A stretch of DNA of 64,000 nt from Actinophytocola sp963729115. Its GTDB lineage: Bacteria; Actinomycetota; Actinomycetes; Mycobacteriales; Pseudonocardiaceae. Below, piece by piece: positions 33,642-42,520 of this stretch. The number at the start of each line of letters is the position of its first letter. The stretch's first letter is position 1. Position numbers and translations under genes: made by a program. Under the pieces are notes generated by a model that was not told the DNA's origin, did not search any database, and was given only the letters and a program-made list of their open reading frames with translations. Location: contig CAVSMR010000027.1 in NCBI GenBank assembly GCA_963729115.1, forward strand, positions 248,001 to 312,000, written 5' to 3'.

Positions 33642-36308
33642 ATGACCATGGCACCAGCGACTGTCGCACCCACCACGGGGAACGAAGCGATCTACACCGT
33701 CCACGACTCCACGGCGTTCCTCACCGCCTTCACCCTGCCCCTCAACGCCCTGGACACGGGTACGTTCTCCGTGACGCACCCGGACCCGTTGGCGGGCCTG
33801 GCGTTCAAGGTCGTCTACGTCGGCCCGACCGGCACGCGCACGGAGCTACCGCTGGATCCGGCAGGCGACACCGCGAACGTCGCGAACTACTCCGTGACGC
33901 TCTCCCCGGGCACCCCGTCCGGCGGCGTCACGCAGACGACGTTCAACGTCGTCGAGACCACGGGGCACGGCCCCAACTTCGGCGAGTCGTGGGAACTGTG
34001 GTCCTCGGCGAACAGCCCGGTGCTGTGGACGCTGGACCGGATGACCACGGCGGTGCTGAACGTCCAGTGGCTCGCCGTGGACCCGGTGGCCGTCCTGACC
34101 GGCCCGGCGACGGTGTTCGAGCAGGAGCCCACCACCCTCAACGCGGCCAACGCGAGCCCACCCGGCACCATCGCCGGGACCATCCCGCCGACCAGCCCGA
34201 CCGACCCCGATCCGCTCATCGAGCCGAGGTACACCTGGACGCACACCGGCAGCAACCCCATCACCGAGCTGCCCACGACCACGGACGCTCCGACGTTCGT
34301 CGTCACCCCGAAGGGCGTGTACGACCCGGTGTCGGTGCCGTTCACCGTGACCACCAAGTTCGCCGACAAGGCCGGCAACTACGCCGACTTCCTGCAGACG
34401 GCCAGCACGCCGGAGCCGGTGACCGTCGTCCAGCGGCGGCAACACGTCGTCCTGGTCATCGACCGGTCCGGCAGCATGTCGATCGAGAACCGGTACGGCA
34501 ACGCGAAGGCGGCGTGCCGGGTGCTGGTGCACCTCTTCGCCGGCCTGCGCGACGGCGTCAACGCCGGCGACCGCATCGCGATCGTCGCGTTCGAGGACGC
34601 GACCGCCGGCTTCCGCGGCGGCAGCCCGTCGCCGCTCATCACCCAGCTCCTCCCGCTGTCCACAGTGGACGACGCGGTCACCGCCATCGACGACCCGGCC
34701 TTCGACTTCGGCGTGCCGGGCACCAACACCCCGATCGGCGACGGGCTGGTCGCGGCCATCGACCTGCTGGCCGCCGCGGGCCCGATCACCGACCAGAACT
34801 TCAACATCATCCTGGTCAGCGACGGGCTGGAGAACAGCGGCACGGTGGCGCTGGACGCCACGCTGGCGACGGGCGGCGCGGTCCCGTTCACGACGGCCAT
34901 CGGCCCGGCGAACCCGCTGCGCCAGGCGGTGGTCGACCCGACTCGCTTCCACCTCCACGGGATCGCGCTCGGCCCCACTGCCGACCCGGACCAGATGAGC
35001 CTGCTCGCGGCGGCGCACCACGGCGAGTTCGCCCACGTGAACGACCCGGCCGAGCTCTCGGAGAAGTTCGGGCACATGCTGGAGACCTCGCAGGACGTCA
35101 ACGCGGTGATCGACCAGCTGACGCCGACGAGCGGCCAGCCCGACCCCGACGCCGCGACGATGACGACCGCCGGCGGCAACGGCGTCTACCTGTCCACGGA
35201 CGAGGAGGTCGACCGGCTGGTGGTGTCGGTGCTCCCGCCCGCGGGCAGCGCGGTCATCACCGACACCATCCAGCTCGCCAGGTGGAACGGCGCGGCCTTC
35301 CAGGCGGTGCCCTCGCCGGTTCTCGCGACCGAGTCGGACCGGTCCATCTCCGCGGCCAAGCTGCCCGACACCGCGAACGGCGAGACGCAGCACTGGCGGG
35401 TCATCCACGGCACCGGTCCCGCCGGCGCGCACCCGCTCACCCTCGCGCAGGTGCTGGCCTACCTCGATCTCCACCTGCTCGCGGACGTGATCCTCGACAA
35501 GCCGCGCTACGGCACCGGCGACCGGATGACGCTCACCGTGCGGATCCGGCAGGACTTCCGGCCGGTGCTGGGCAGCACCATCCGGGCCGAGCTGACCGCG
35601 CCGGACGTCGGGCTCGGCGAGGAGCTGTCCGCCACCGGCGACGTGCCGGAGGACAACACGATCGACAACAAGGACGCGCGGCCCTGGTTGGAGCGGCGCA
35701 TCGAGGCGTTGCTGCGCAAGCGGAACTGGCGCCACCTGCCGTCGAGCACGTTGCCGTCGAGCGGGCTGTTCGTGGACGGCACGGACCAGCTGTTCGACCC
35801 CGAGGGCGACGGCAACTACACCAACACGTTCGCGCGGGTGTTCAAGGAGGGCACCTACGCGTGGCAGCTGTTCGTCGACGGCCTGACCGTGAACGGCAAC
35901 CCGTACACGCGGTCCCTGGCCATCAGCACGTTCGCCACCGTCAAGGTGAGCCCGACGGCCACGAAGATCAAGGTGACGCGCGTGCACAACCACCCGAGCA
36001 AGATGCTCGCGGCGCGGATCGTGGTGACCCCGCAGGACGCGCGGCGCGAGCGGCTCGGCCCCGGCCACGACGCCGAGGTGATCTGGTCGCTGGACGACGG
36101 CACGTTCGAGCACGTCTTCGGCAAGACGCCGGCACCGGTGTTCCCTGACGGGACCTACCAGCGGGTGGTCCTGTACCGGCCGACGCAGCGGCCGGTCGTG
36201 CGGGTGCAGGCCGCGGGCGTGCTCCTGCCGAAGGTCGACGTCCGCCGCGCCCTGCTCGGCCTGGACGACGACATCCCAGGCGACTTCCCTGGCGACGATG
36301 GGCGCTGA
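33642..36308 (+). CDS. VWA-domain eCIS surface protein
   Basis: 888 aa. Residues about 1-110 are a strand-rich N-terminal domain. An Ig-like segment (about 145-260) follows. The von Willebrand A domain then starts at QHVVLVIDRSGSMS, with the MIDAS DxSxS (D274-S276-S278), TNTPIGDGLVAAID and VSDG. The part after about 530 is mixed, with a second strand-rich region (MTLTVRIRQDFRPVLGSTIRAEL). There is no signal peptide or membrane anchor, fitting a cytoplasmically assembled particle component. VWA proteins bind ligands through a divalent metal; this one may act in target adhesion. It overlaps the second DUF4157 gene by 11 bp. Confidence 0.8.
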   Translation: MTMAPATVAPTTGNEAIYTVHDSTAFLTAFTLPLNALDTGTFSVTHPDPLAGLAFKVVYVGPTGTRTELPLDPAGDTANVANYSVTLSPGTPSGGVTQTTFNVVETTGHGPNFGESWELWSSANSPVLWTLDRMTTAVLNVQWLAVDPVAVLTGPATVFEQEPTTLNAANASPPGTIAGTIPPTSPTDPDPLIEPRYTWTHTGSNPITELPTTTDAPTFVVTPKGVYDPVSVPFTVTTKFADKAGNYADFLQTASTPEPVTVVQRRQHVVLVIDRSGSMSIENRYGNAKAACRVLVHLFAGLRDGVNAGDRIAIVAFEDATAGFRGGSPSPLITQLLPLSTVDDAVTAIDDPAFDFGVPGTNTPIGDGLVAAIDLLAAAGPITDQNFNIILVSDGLENSGTVALDATLATGGAVPFTTAIGPANPLRQAVVDPTRFHLHGIALGPTADPDQMSLLAAAHHGEFAHVNDPAELSEKFGHMLETSQDVNAVIDQLTPTSGQPDPDAATMTTAGGNGVYLSTDEEVDRLVVSVLPPAGSAVITDTIQLARWNGAAFQAVPSPVLATESDRSISAAKLPDTANGETQHWRVIHGTGPAGAHPLTLAQVLAYLDLHLLADVILDKPRYGTGDRMTLTVRIRQDFRPVLGSTIRAELTAPDVGLGEELSATGDVPEDNTIDNKDARPWLERRIEALLRKRNWRHLPSSTLPSSGLFVDGTDQLFDPEGDGNYTNTFARVFKEGTYAWQLFVDGLTVNGNPYTRSLAISTFATVKVSPTATKIKVTRVHNHPSKMLAARIVVTPQDARRERLGPGHDAEVIWSLDDGTFEHVFGKTPAPVFPDGTYQRVVLYRPTQRPVVRVQAAGVLLPKVDVRRALLGLDDDIPGDFPGDDGR

Positions 36309-38016
36309 GCGGACCAGGGCCACCGCGGCGCGCGCGGTGGCCACCCGGACGCCCGAACCGACCCGTCGCCCGGCCGGTTCGGGCGCGCCGGCCGGCCCCG
36401 ATCGCCTGCTGGGGAACGGCATGCTCGCGTCGCTCGGCCCGGGCACCCCGCTGCCGGCCGGCCTGCGCCTGTCGATGGCGGGTGTCTTCGCCGGCGAGGA
36501 CTTCGCGGACGTCCGGGTCCACCTCGACGGCGTGGCGGCCGAGTCGGCCCGGGCCATGCCGGCACTCGCGTACACGGTCGGCAACCACATCGTCTTCGGC
36601 GCCGGCGAGTACCGCCCGGACACCGTTCCCGGCCTGCGGCTGCTCACCCACGAGCTGACCCACACGGTGCAGCAACGGCGCGGCCCCGCCCGCGTGCAGG
36701 CACAGCTGCCGCCGGGCGGGTGGCGGGTGGACCCGGAAGAGCGCGAGGCCGACCGCATGGCCGGCGTCCCCCGCCGCGCCCCGTGGATGAACATCACCGA
36801 CACCGACGCCGCCAGGCTCCTCGACTGCGTCAAGGAGCTGGGCCCCCTCCATCGTGCCGACTGCTACGACATCGTCCTCGGCTTCCACCTGCCCGGCGAG
36901 ACGCTGGGCCGGCAGCCGCTCGCCGCCCGGACGGAGCTGAAGAGCGACGAGATGATCGTCACCGCGGGCTGGGTCACCTCGTTGGGGCGGTTCTTCGGCC
37001 CCAAGCCGGATCCGAGCCCGGCCGTGCCGGCGAAACAGCGGGTCGAGGTGGGCAACAGCGTGGACGGCACGCTCACCACGGGTGCCCGGGCGGCCGGCGC
37101 CTACCTGCTCGACCAGATCGCGCGCGGCGACCCGGCGAAGCCGTTCCTGGCGCCGAACGGGACGATCAACCTGGAGATCCCGGTGACCGGGCAGGTGTTC
37201 CGGTTCACCCGGATCGGTGCCGCGGTCATGCTGGTGGAGCAGGTCGGCCCGGCCACGGCGCTCCCGGCCGCGGTGGCCGACGCCGCGGTCACGGCGGCCA
37301 CGTTCACGGTCGGCGGCAAGACCTACCAGCTCGACGCGAACTGGCGCACCAACGACTTCGCGAAGCTGACCGCGGCGCTGGCGTTGTTCCCGCCGAGCAC
37401 GCTGCCACCGACGCCGACGACCTTCATGCGGCAGCCCGCCCCCAACTGCGCGCCCGGCGCGCCGCTCACCACGTGCAACCCGGCATGGGCGGCCTTCCAC
37501 ACGTTCAACTTCGCCGCGGGCCGTCACGAGATCACGGTCTTCGACTCGGCCTTCGCAACCGGTGACTTCCGGCGGGAGGGCACGTGGCCGGTCCTGTACG
37601 CGTCGCTGGCCCACGAGATCGGCCACGCACACGACCAGGAGGCGCTGGCCAGGGCGAACGCCCGATTCAAGAACCCGGCGACGGGCACTCTCGGCCAGCG
37701 CAAGGCACGCCTGCTGGCCGCGCGCTCACCCAGCGGCTCCCGCTTCACGATCACCACCGCGGCGTCGGGCACGATGAACATCAAGATCGACCCGGACAAG
37801 TCCAGCCGCGACGGCGACTTCCGCAAGGCCGCCCTGGCCGACGGCCTGGTAGCCGACCCGACCGGCACCCTCTCCCACGGCCTGACCGACTACTCGGAGG
37901 CCTCCTGGTCCGAGAACTACGCCGAGTCATTCTCCACCTACGTCGACGACCCCAGCCTGCTCCGTGACCTCCGCCCCACCGTCCACGCCTACTTCGCGGC
38001 CCGCTTCCCCCGTTGA
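36298..38016 (+). CDS. DUF4157 eCIS cargo with C-terminal zincin metallopeptidase
   Basis: 572 aa from ATG 36298. The DUF4157 part (about 40-135) ends in LTHELTHTVQQRRG. An uncharacterised middle domain follows. The C-terminal domain has a second, separate zinc site: ASLAHEIGHAHDQEA with H439-E440-x2-H443, and about 100 residues on WSENYAESFSTYVDD with glutamates E539 and E543 as candidates for the third zinc ligand. This HExxH...E layout is that of gluzincin-like proteases. A predicted protease toxin loaded into the injection system. Last gene of the eCIS operon; no obvious immunity gene follows. Confidence 0.82.
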   Translation: MGAERTRATAARAVATRTPEPTRRPAGSGAPAGPDRLLGNGMLASLGPGTPLPAGLRLSMAGVFAGEDFADVRVHLDGVAAESARAMPALAYTVGNHIVFGAGEYRPDTVPGLRLLTHELTHTVQQRRGPARVQAQLPPGGWRVDPEEREADRMAGVPRRAPWMNITDTDAARLLDCVKELGPLHRADCYDIVLGFHLPGETLGRQPLAARTELKSDEMIVTAGWVTSLGRFFGPKPDPSPAVPAKQRVEVGNSVDGTLTTGARAAGAYLLDQIARGDPAKPFLAPNGTINLEIPVTGQVFRFTRIGAAVMLVEQVGPATALPAAVADAAVTAATFTVGGKTYQLDANWRTNDFAKLTAALALFPPSTLPPTPTTFMRQPAPNCAPGAPLTTCNPAWAAFHTFNFAAGRHEITVFDSAFATGDFRREGTWPVLYASLAHEIGHAHDQEALARANARFKNPATGTLGQRKARLLAARSPSGSRFTITTAASGTMNIKIDPDKSSRDGDFRKAALADGLVADPTGTLSHGLTDYSEASWSENYAESFSTYVDDPSLLRDLRPTVHAYFAARFPR

Positions 38017-38095
38017 TCCAGTCGCCCCGGTGATCGCCACCTACGCGGTGCGCTGAACCGACGGCAGGCGAAGTGTGGCGCCTCCGCGCCGGCCG

Positions 38096-38126
38096 TTGTC
38101 ATTCGGTGATCTCTTGATGGCAAGAT
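38096..38126 (+). promoter_or_regulatory. leaderless promoter for the sugar ABC operon
   Basis: TTGTCA (38096-38101), a 19-nt spacer, then CAAGAT (38121-38126), followed by 6 nt and the ATG at 38133. The predicted start of transcription falls on the ATG. Confidence 0.5.
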
Positions 38127-38132
38127 GCCGCC

Positions 38133-39080
38133 ATGGTCGAGACGGAGCTAGTGAGAAAATCACCGATGGGCGATTTGTCTCGACCGCCGCGGGCGCGGCG
38201 GCGGTACTCGCCTCGGGAGGTGGCGCTCGGGCTCTTGTTCTGCGTGCCCGCGCTGGCCGGCCTCGGCACGTTCGTGATCTTCCCGCTGTTCCAGGCCATC
38301 TTCCTGTCGACCCGGGGCACGGACATCAACGGCAACCCGTCGCGGTCGGTGGGTGGGGAGAACTTCGCCGCGCTGTTCACGCCCGAGTTCGGCACGGTCC
38401 TGCTGCACACGCTGCTCTTCACGCTGTTCGTGGTGATCGTCGGGCTCGTGCTGCCGATGGCGCTGGCCGTGCCGCTGTCGCAGCGGCTGCCGGGGATGCG
38501 GCTGTTCCGCACGCTGTTCACGCTGCCGTTCGCCTACTCCGCCTCGGCGGCGAGCGTGGTCTGGCTCCTGATGCTCGACCCGTCGATGTCGCCGGTGAAC
38601 TGGGTGCTGCGCCTGGTCGGCGCGGACGCCCCCGGGTGGACCACCGAGGCACCGTGGCCGCTGATCACCGTGGCGTGGGCGACCGTGTGGGTGGTCGCCG
38701 GGTTCAACCTGCTCGTGCTGAGCGCCGGGCTCGCGGGCGTCGACGTGGAGGTGCTCGAGGCCGCACGGATCGACGGGGCGACCGGGTTCCGGAACTTCTT
38801 CGGCGTCGTGCTGCCGATGATCTCGCCGAGCGTGTTCTTCGTCGTCGTCACGACCACGCTCACCTCGCTGCAGGCGCTGGGCCAGGTGCAGGTGATGACC
38901 GACGGCGGCCCCAACGGCGCCACCACCACGCTCGTGTTCTCGATCTTCCACAACGCGTTCGAGTACGGGAACAACGACTACGGCCTCGCGAGCGCACAGG
39001 GCCTGGTGCTGCTGATCATCGGCATCGCGCTCGCGGCAATCCAGTTCGGCGTGATCGAGAGGCGGGTGCACTACCGGTGA
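38133..39080 (+). CDS. carbohydrate ABC transporter permease, MalF/UgpA type
   Basis: 315 aa with six predicted membrane helices, beginning after a basic cytoplasmic N-terminus (RPPRARRRYSPREVALGLLF). The EAA loop is EVLEAARIDGATGFRNFFGVVLPMISP, which contacts the ATPase. Similar to inner-membrane subunits importing glycerol-3-phosphate or oligosaccharides. The substrate is not deducible. First of three genes; no ATPase gene is present, so a shared MsiK-like ATPase elsewhere is presumably used, as is common in actinomycetes. Confidence 0.88.
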   Translation: MVETELVRKSPMGDLSRPPRARRRYSPREVALGLLFCVPALAGLGTFVIFPLFQAIFLSTRGTDINGNPSRSVGGENFAALFTPEFGTVLLHTLLFTLFVVIVGLVLPMALAVPLSQRLPGMRLFRTLFTLPFAYSASAASVVWLLMLDPSMSPVNWVLRLVGADAPGWTTEAPWPLITVAWATVWVVAGFNLLVLSAGLAGVDVEVLEAARIDGATGFRNFFGVVLPMISPSVFFVVVTTTLTSLQALGQVQVMTDGGPNGATTTLVFSIFHNAFEYGNNDYGLASAQGLVLLIIGIALAAIQFGVIERRVHYR

Positions 39081-39991
39081 GCCAGGCAACGACGTCGCGG
39101 CCGGCGACCACCGCACCGGCGGCGAGCACCCCGCCGCCGCGGCGACCGCACACCGTCGACCGCCCCGGCGCGGGGGTCGGCGTGTTCACCTACGTGTGGC
39201 TGGTGCTGCTGGCGGTCGTGCTGCTGTTCCCGGTGCTGATGACCGTGGTCGGCGGTTTCCTGCCGGAGGGGCAGCTGGTGCGCCAGCCGCCGGCGCTGTT
39301 CAGCGGCGAGTACTCGCTCGACAACTACGTCGCGGCCTGGCAGCAGACCGTCGTGCCCCTGCTGCCGGCGTTCACGAACTCGCTGTTCGTCGGCTTCGTG
39401 ATCATGCTGGGCCACCTGGTGACGTCGTGCCTGGCGGCCTACGCCCTGGTCTTCGTCCGGATGCCGCTGCGCCGGCCGATCTTCTGGCTGTTCATGGCCA
39501 CGATCATGGTGCCCTACGAGGCGATCGTCGTGCCCAACGCGTTGTTCATCCGCAGCATGGGGGTGGAGAACAGCCAGTGGAGCCTCGTGCTTCCGTTCCT
39601 GGCAAACGGTTTCGGCGTGTTCCTGATGCGCCAGTCCTTCCGCCAGTTCCCCGAGGAGCTGCACCAGGCGGCCCTGATCGACGGCTGCGGGCACCTGCGC
39701 TTCCTGTTCACCATCGTGCTGCCCTCGGCGCGGCCGTCGCTCACCGCGCTCGCGGTGTGGTCGTTCCTCCAGGGCTGGAACATGTACTTCTGGCCGCTGA
39801 TCATCTCCTCGTCGAACAACTCGATGAACACACTGCAGACCGCCGTGTTCGCGTTGAAGAACAACGGGAACGGCACGCAGCAGGCGCTCGTCCTCGCCGG
39901 CGTCACGATCACGCTCATCCCCACGCTGCTGCTGGTGATCTTCGGCCAGCGCTGGCTCGTTCGTGGCTTCATGGCCGGTGCCGTGAAGTGA
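39077..39991 (+). CDS. carbohydrate ABC transporter permease, MalG/UgpE type
   Basis: 304 aa from GTG 39077, overlapping the previous stop by 4 bp. A Pro/Thr-rich cytoplasmic lead (about 1-30) precedes six helices. The EAA loop EELHQAALIDGCGHLRFLFTIVLPSARP and the end FGQRWLVRGFMAGAVK are typical for the family. It forms the heterodimeric channel with the product of the preceding gene. Confidence 0.88.
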   Translation: MSQATTSRPATTAPAASTPPPRRPHTVDRPGAGVGVFTYVWLVLLAVVLLFPVLMTVVGGFLPEGQLVRQPPALFSGEYSLDNYVAAWQQTVVPLLPAFTNSLFVGFVIMLGHLVTSCLAAYALVFVRMPLRRPIFWLFMATIMVPYEAIVVPNALFIRSMGVENSQWSLVLPFLANGFGVFLMRQSFRQFPEELHQAALIDGCGHLRFLFTIVLPSARPSLTALAVWSFLQGWNMYFWPLIISSSNNSMNTLQTAVFALKNNGNGTQQALVLAGVTITLIPTLLLVIFGQRWLVRGFMAGAVK

Positions 39992-40020
39992 ACCCGTTGC
40001 GACAGGAAGGAACGACAACC

Positions 40021-41430
40021 GTGCACAACACACTGCGTCGCCGGATCGGCGCGCTGGCGGTCATGCTCGCGCTGGCCGTCACCGCGTCGGCCTGCTCGTC
40101 CGCCGCGAGCTCCGGCGACTCCTCGGGTGGCGGCGACGCCGCCGCGCCGGGGGCGGACGTGCTCGACGGCAAGGGCGAGGTCAACGTCACGTTCTGGCAC
40201 GGGATGAGCGGCACGAACGGCGAGACGCTCCAGCTGCTCGTGGACCAGTTCAACGCCGACCACAAGGGCAAGATGAAGGTCACGCTGAACTACAAGGGGC
40301 AGTACGACAGCGTGCTCGCGTCGTACAAGAACGCGTCCGAGAAGCAGCGGCCCGACATGATGCAGATGTACGACATCGGCACCCGCTACATGATCGACTC
40401 GAAGACGGCGATCCCGATGCAGTCGTTCATCGACGTCGACAAGCACGACGCCTCGGACCTGCAGCCCAACATCGCCGGGTACTACACGGTCGACGACAAG
40501 CTGTACTCGATGCCGTTCAACACCTCGATGCCGTTGATGTACATCAACCGGGAGGCGTTCACCAAGGCCGGCCTCGACCCGGAGAAGCCGCCGACGAGCC
40601 TCGACGAGATCATGGCGGCCGCCAAGAAGATCAAGGCGACGCCGGGGGAGACCGTGCAGTACGGCTTCGGCGCGTCGCTCTACGGGTGGTTCGTCGAGCA
40701 GTGGAACGCGGTCGCGGACGAGACGCTGTGCGACGCGGACAACGGCCGCACCGGCCGGGCCAGCAAGGTCACGCTCGCCAACGACACCAACGTCAAGCTC
40801 GTCCAGTGGTGGCAGCAGATGGTCGACCAGGGCCTCGCGATGAAGCTGGACAGCAACACCGACAACGGCGACAACGCGTTCAGCTCCGGCACGGTCGCGA
40901 TGAGCCTGGAGTCCACCGGCTCGCTCGGCACGTTCACCGAGGGCGCGGCCGCGTCGAAGAACCCGTTCACCGTCGGTACCGGCTACTTCCCGAAGGTCGA
41001 CGCGGGCGACGAGGGCGGGCCGATCATCGGCGGCGCCTCGCTGTGGGTCATGCACAAGGACGACCCGGCGAAGGCCCGGGTCGCCTGGGAGCTCGTGAAG
41101 TTCCTGTCCAGCAAGGACTCCCAGGTCACCTGGCACACCAAGACCGGGTACTTTCCGATCAGCAAGGCGGCGCTGGACGAGCCGGCGGACAAGCAGTGGG
41201 TCAGCCAGAAGCCGCAGTTCGCCACGGCGATCAAGCAGCTGCAGGGCACCAAGCTGACCCACGCCACGCAGGGCTGCTCGGTCGGCGAGATGCCCGAGGT
41301 GCGCAAGAACGTGGAGAACGCGTTGCAGTCCGCCGTCCTCCAGGGCACCGAGGCCAAGCAGGCCCTGACTGACGCGCAGGACAAGGCGTCCAAGCAGATC
41401 GCCGACTACAACGACAAGCTCGGCGGCTGA
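40021..41430 (+). CDS. extracellular sugar-binding lipoprotein (UgpB-like)
   Basis: 469 aa from GTG 40021 with AGGAAGGA upstream. Lipoprotein signal peptide with lipobox ASAC25, so it is anchored outside the membrane. The mature part is a family 1 solute-binding protein: VTFWHGMSGTNGETLQLLVDQFN, RPDMMQMYDIGTRYMIDS, YSMPFNTSMPLMYINREAF and GGASLWVMHKDDPAKA. It delivers substrate to the two permeases. Substrate type, glycerol-phosphate or oligosaccharide, is not decided by sequence alone. Ends just before a strong bidirectional hairpin. Confidence 0.9.
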   Translation: MHNTLRRRIGALAVMLALAVTASACSSAASSGDSSGGGDAAAPGADVLDGKGEVNVTFWHGMSGTNGETLQLLVDQFNADHKGKMKVTLNYKGQYDSVLASYKNASEKQRPDMMQMYDIGTRYMIDSKTAIPMQSFIDVDKHDASDLQPNIAGYYTVDDKLYSMPFNTSMPLMYINREAFTKAGLDPEKPPTSLDEIMAAAKKIKATPGETVQYGFGASLYGWFVEQWNAVADETLCDADNGRTGRASKVTLANDTNVKLVQWWQQMVDQGLAMKLDSNTDNGDNAFSSGTVAMSLESTGSLGTFTEGAAASKNPFTVGTGYFPKVDAGDEGGPIIGGASLWVMHKDDPAKARVAWELVKFLSSKDSQVTWHTKTGYFPISKAALDEPADKQWVSQKPQFATAIKQLQGTKLTHATQGCSVGEMPEVRKNVENALQSAVLQGTEAKQALTDAQDKASKQIADYNDKLGG

Positions 41431-41446
41431 CACCCCGTCCGGTGTG

Positions 41447-41484
41447 GAGTGAGGCGGCCCGGACCTGTCCGGGCCGCCTCACTC
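41447..41484. terminator. bidirectional terminator hairpin
   Basis: GAGTGAGGCGGCCCGGA (41447-41463) and its perfect 17-bp complement (41468-41484) with a 4-nt loop. It lies between convergent genes, and its right arm overlaps the stop codon of the LLM gene. Confidence 0.8.
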
Positions 41485-42481
41485 ACGTCGGCTGGGAGCC
41501 GGCCGCGTCGTAGAAGTGTTCGAGCTCTGCCTTGATGTCCGGTCCGCAGGGCTGGAACACGATCTCGGTGACGCCGCGGGCCGCCATGTCGTCGAGGGTG
41601 CGACGGACCTGGTCACGGGTGCCGCTGATCGTGACGTCGGTCAGGATCGAGTGGCCGCCCGCGTCCCAGGCCGCCCGGTCGGCCTCGTTCAGCTCGACGC
41701 AGTGTCCTGAGTGGACGGTCAGGTGCCGCTCGTCGGCCGGCGCCCGGTCGACCACCGCCAGCCACTGCTCGCCGCCGGGAAGGGCGCGGACGGCGTCCGG
41801 GCCGCCGAACTCGTAGGCCCCGTGGTAGGCCAGCGCCCAACCCGGACCGCCGGCCAGCCGGGCGTGCTCGGAGTCCAGGGCCTCACCCGGTTCGAGCACG
41901 GTGCCCCACGCGAGGTAGGGCACCCACGAGTACTCGCTCATGAAGTCGGGCAGCTGCAGCGTCGCGTACAGCCCGTCGCCGTGTTTCCTGGCGACCTCGT
42001 TGCCCTTGGGACCGAGCGCGGCGACGAGGACGGGAACGTCGACGGGCCGTGCCGGGGCGTGCCCGTCGGGATGGAGCATCCGCATCCGCTTGCCCTCCCA
42101 CTCGACGGTCTCGCCCCGGAGCAGGCCACGGTAGGCGGTCAGGTAGGCGTCCATGAACGACCAGCTGATCGCCCGGTAGCCCATGGCGCGGCGCCCGGTG
42201 AACCCGGTGCCGAAGGCGACGCAGACGCGGCCGGGGGCGAGGGCCGCCAGGGTGGCGGTCGCGGCCGCGTTGGTCATCGGATGCCGCAGGCTGGGCACGA
42301 GAACGCCGGGGCCGAGGCCGATGCGTTCGGTCCGTTGCGCGGCCAGGGCGAGCGTCATCCACACGTCGGGGCTCTGCTGCGGGGTGTCGTAGACCCAGGC
42401 CCGGGTGTACCCCAGGCTCTCCGCCAACGCGATGTTGTCCGGCGAGTCCAGGGCGGTCGGGAAGGCGCATGCCACGTCCAT
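41483..42481 (-). CDS. LLM-class (F420/FMN) oxidoreductase
   Basis: 332 aa. A luciferase-like TIM barrel: ALAESLGYTRAWVYDTP, AAQRTERIGLGPGVLVPSLRHPMTNAAATATLAALAPGRV, GVTEIVFQPCG. Similar actinobacterial proteins use coenzyme F420 or FMN to oxidise or reduce small substrates. Which cofactor is used cannot be said from the motifs. Lies 39 bp downstream of the SMP-30 gene on the same strand; the two probably share a transcript controlled by the divergent TetR gene. Confidence 0.85.
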   Translation of the reverse strand: MDVACAFPTALDSPDNIALAESLGYTRAWVYDTPQQSPDVWMTLALAAQRTERIGLGPGVLVPSLRHPMTNAAATATLAALAPGRVCVAFGTGFTGRRAMGYRAISWSFMDAYLTAYRGLLRGETVEWEGKRMRMLHPDGHAPARPVDVPVLVAALGPKGNEVARKHGDGLYATLQLPDFMSEYSWVPYLAWGTVLEPGEALDSEHARLAGGPGWALAYHGAYEFGGPDAVRALPGGEQWLAVVDRAPADERHLTVHSGHCVELNEADRAAWDAGGHSILTDVTISGTRDQVRRTLDDMAARGVTEIVFQPCGPDIKAELEHFYDAAGSQPT

Positions 42482-42520
42482 CTGGTTCCTCCATCGCGGG
42501 TCGAAACGGACCTGTCGAGA

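Noticed and set aside
13536..38016. Prophage interpretation of the contractile tail genes
   Set aside because: No capsid, portal, terminase, lysin or integrase genes, while the Pvc16-like cap, AAA+ ATPase and DUF4157 genes are eCIS hallmarks.
38017..38095. Terminator after the eCIS operon (GGCGC-CTCC-GCGCC near 38077)
   Set aside because: The stem is only 5 bp and of a composition expected by chance in this genome.
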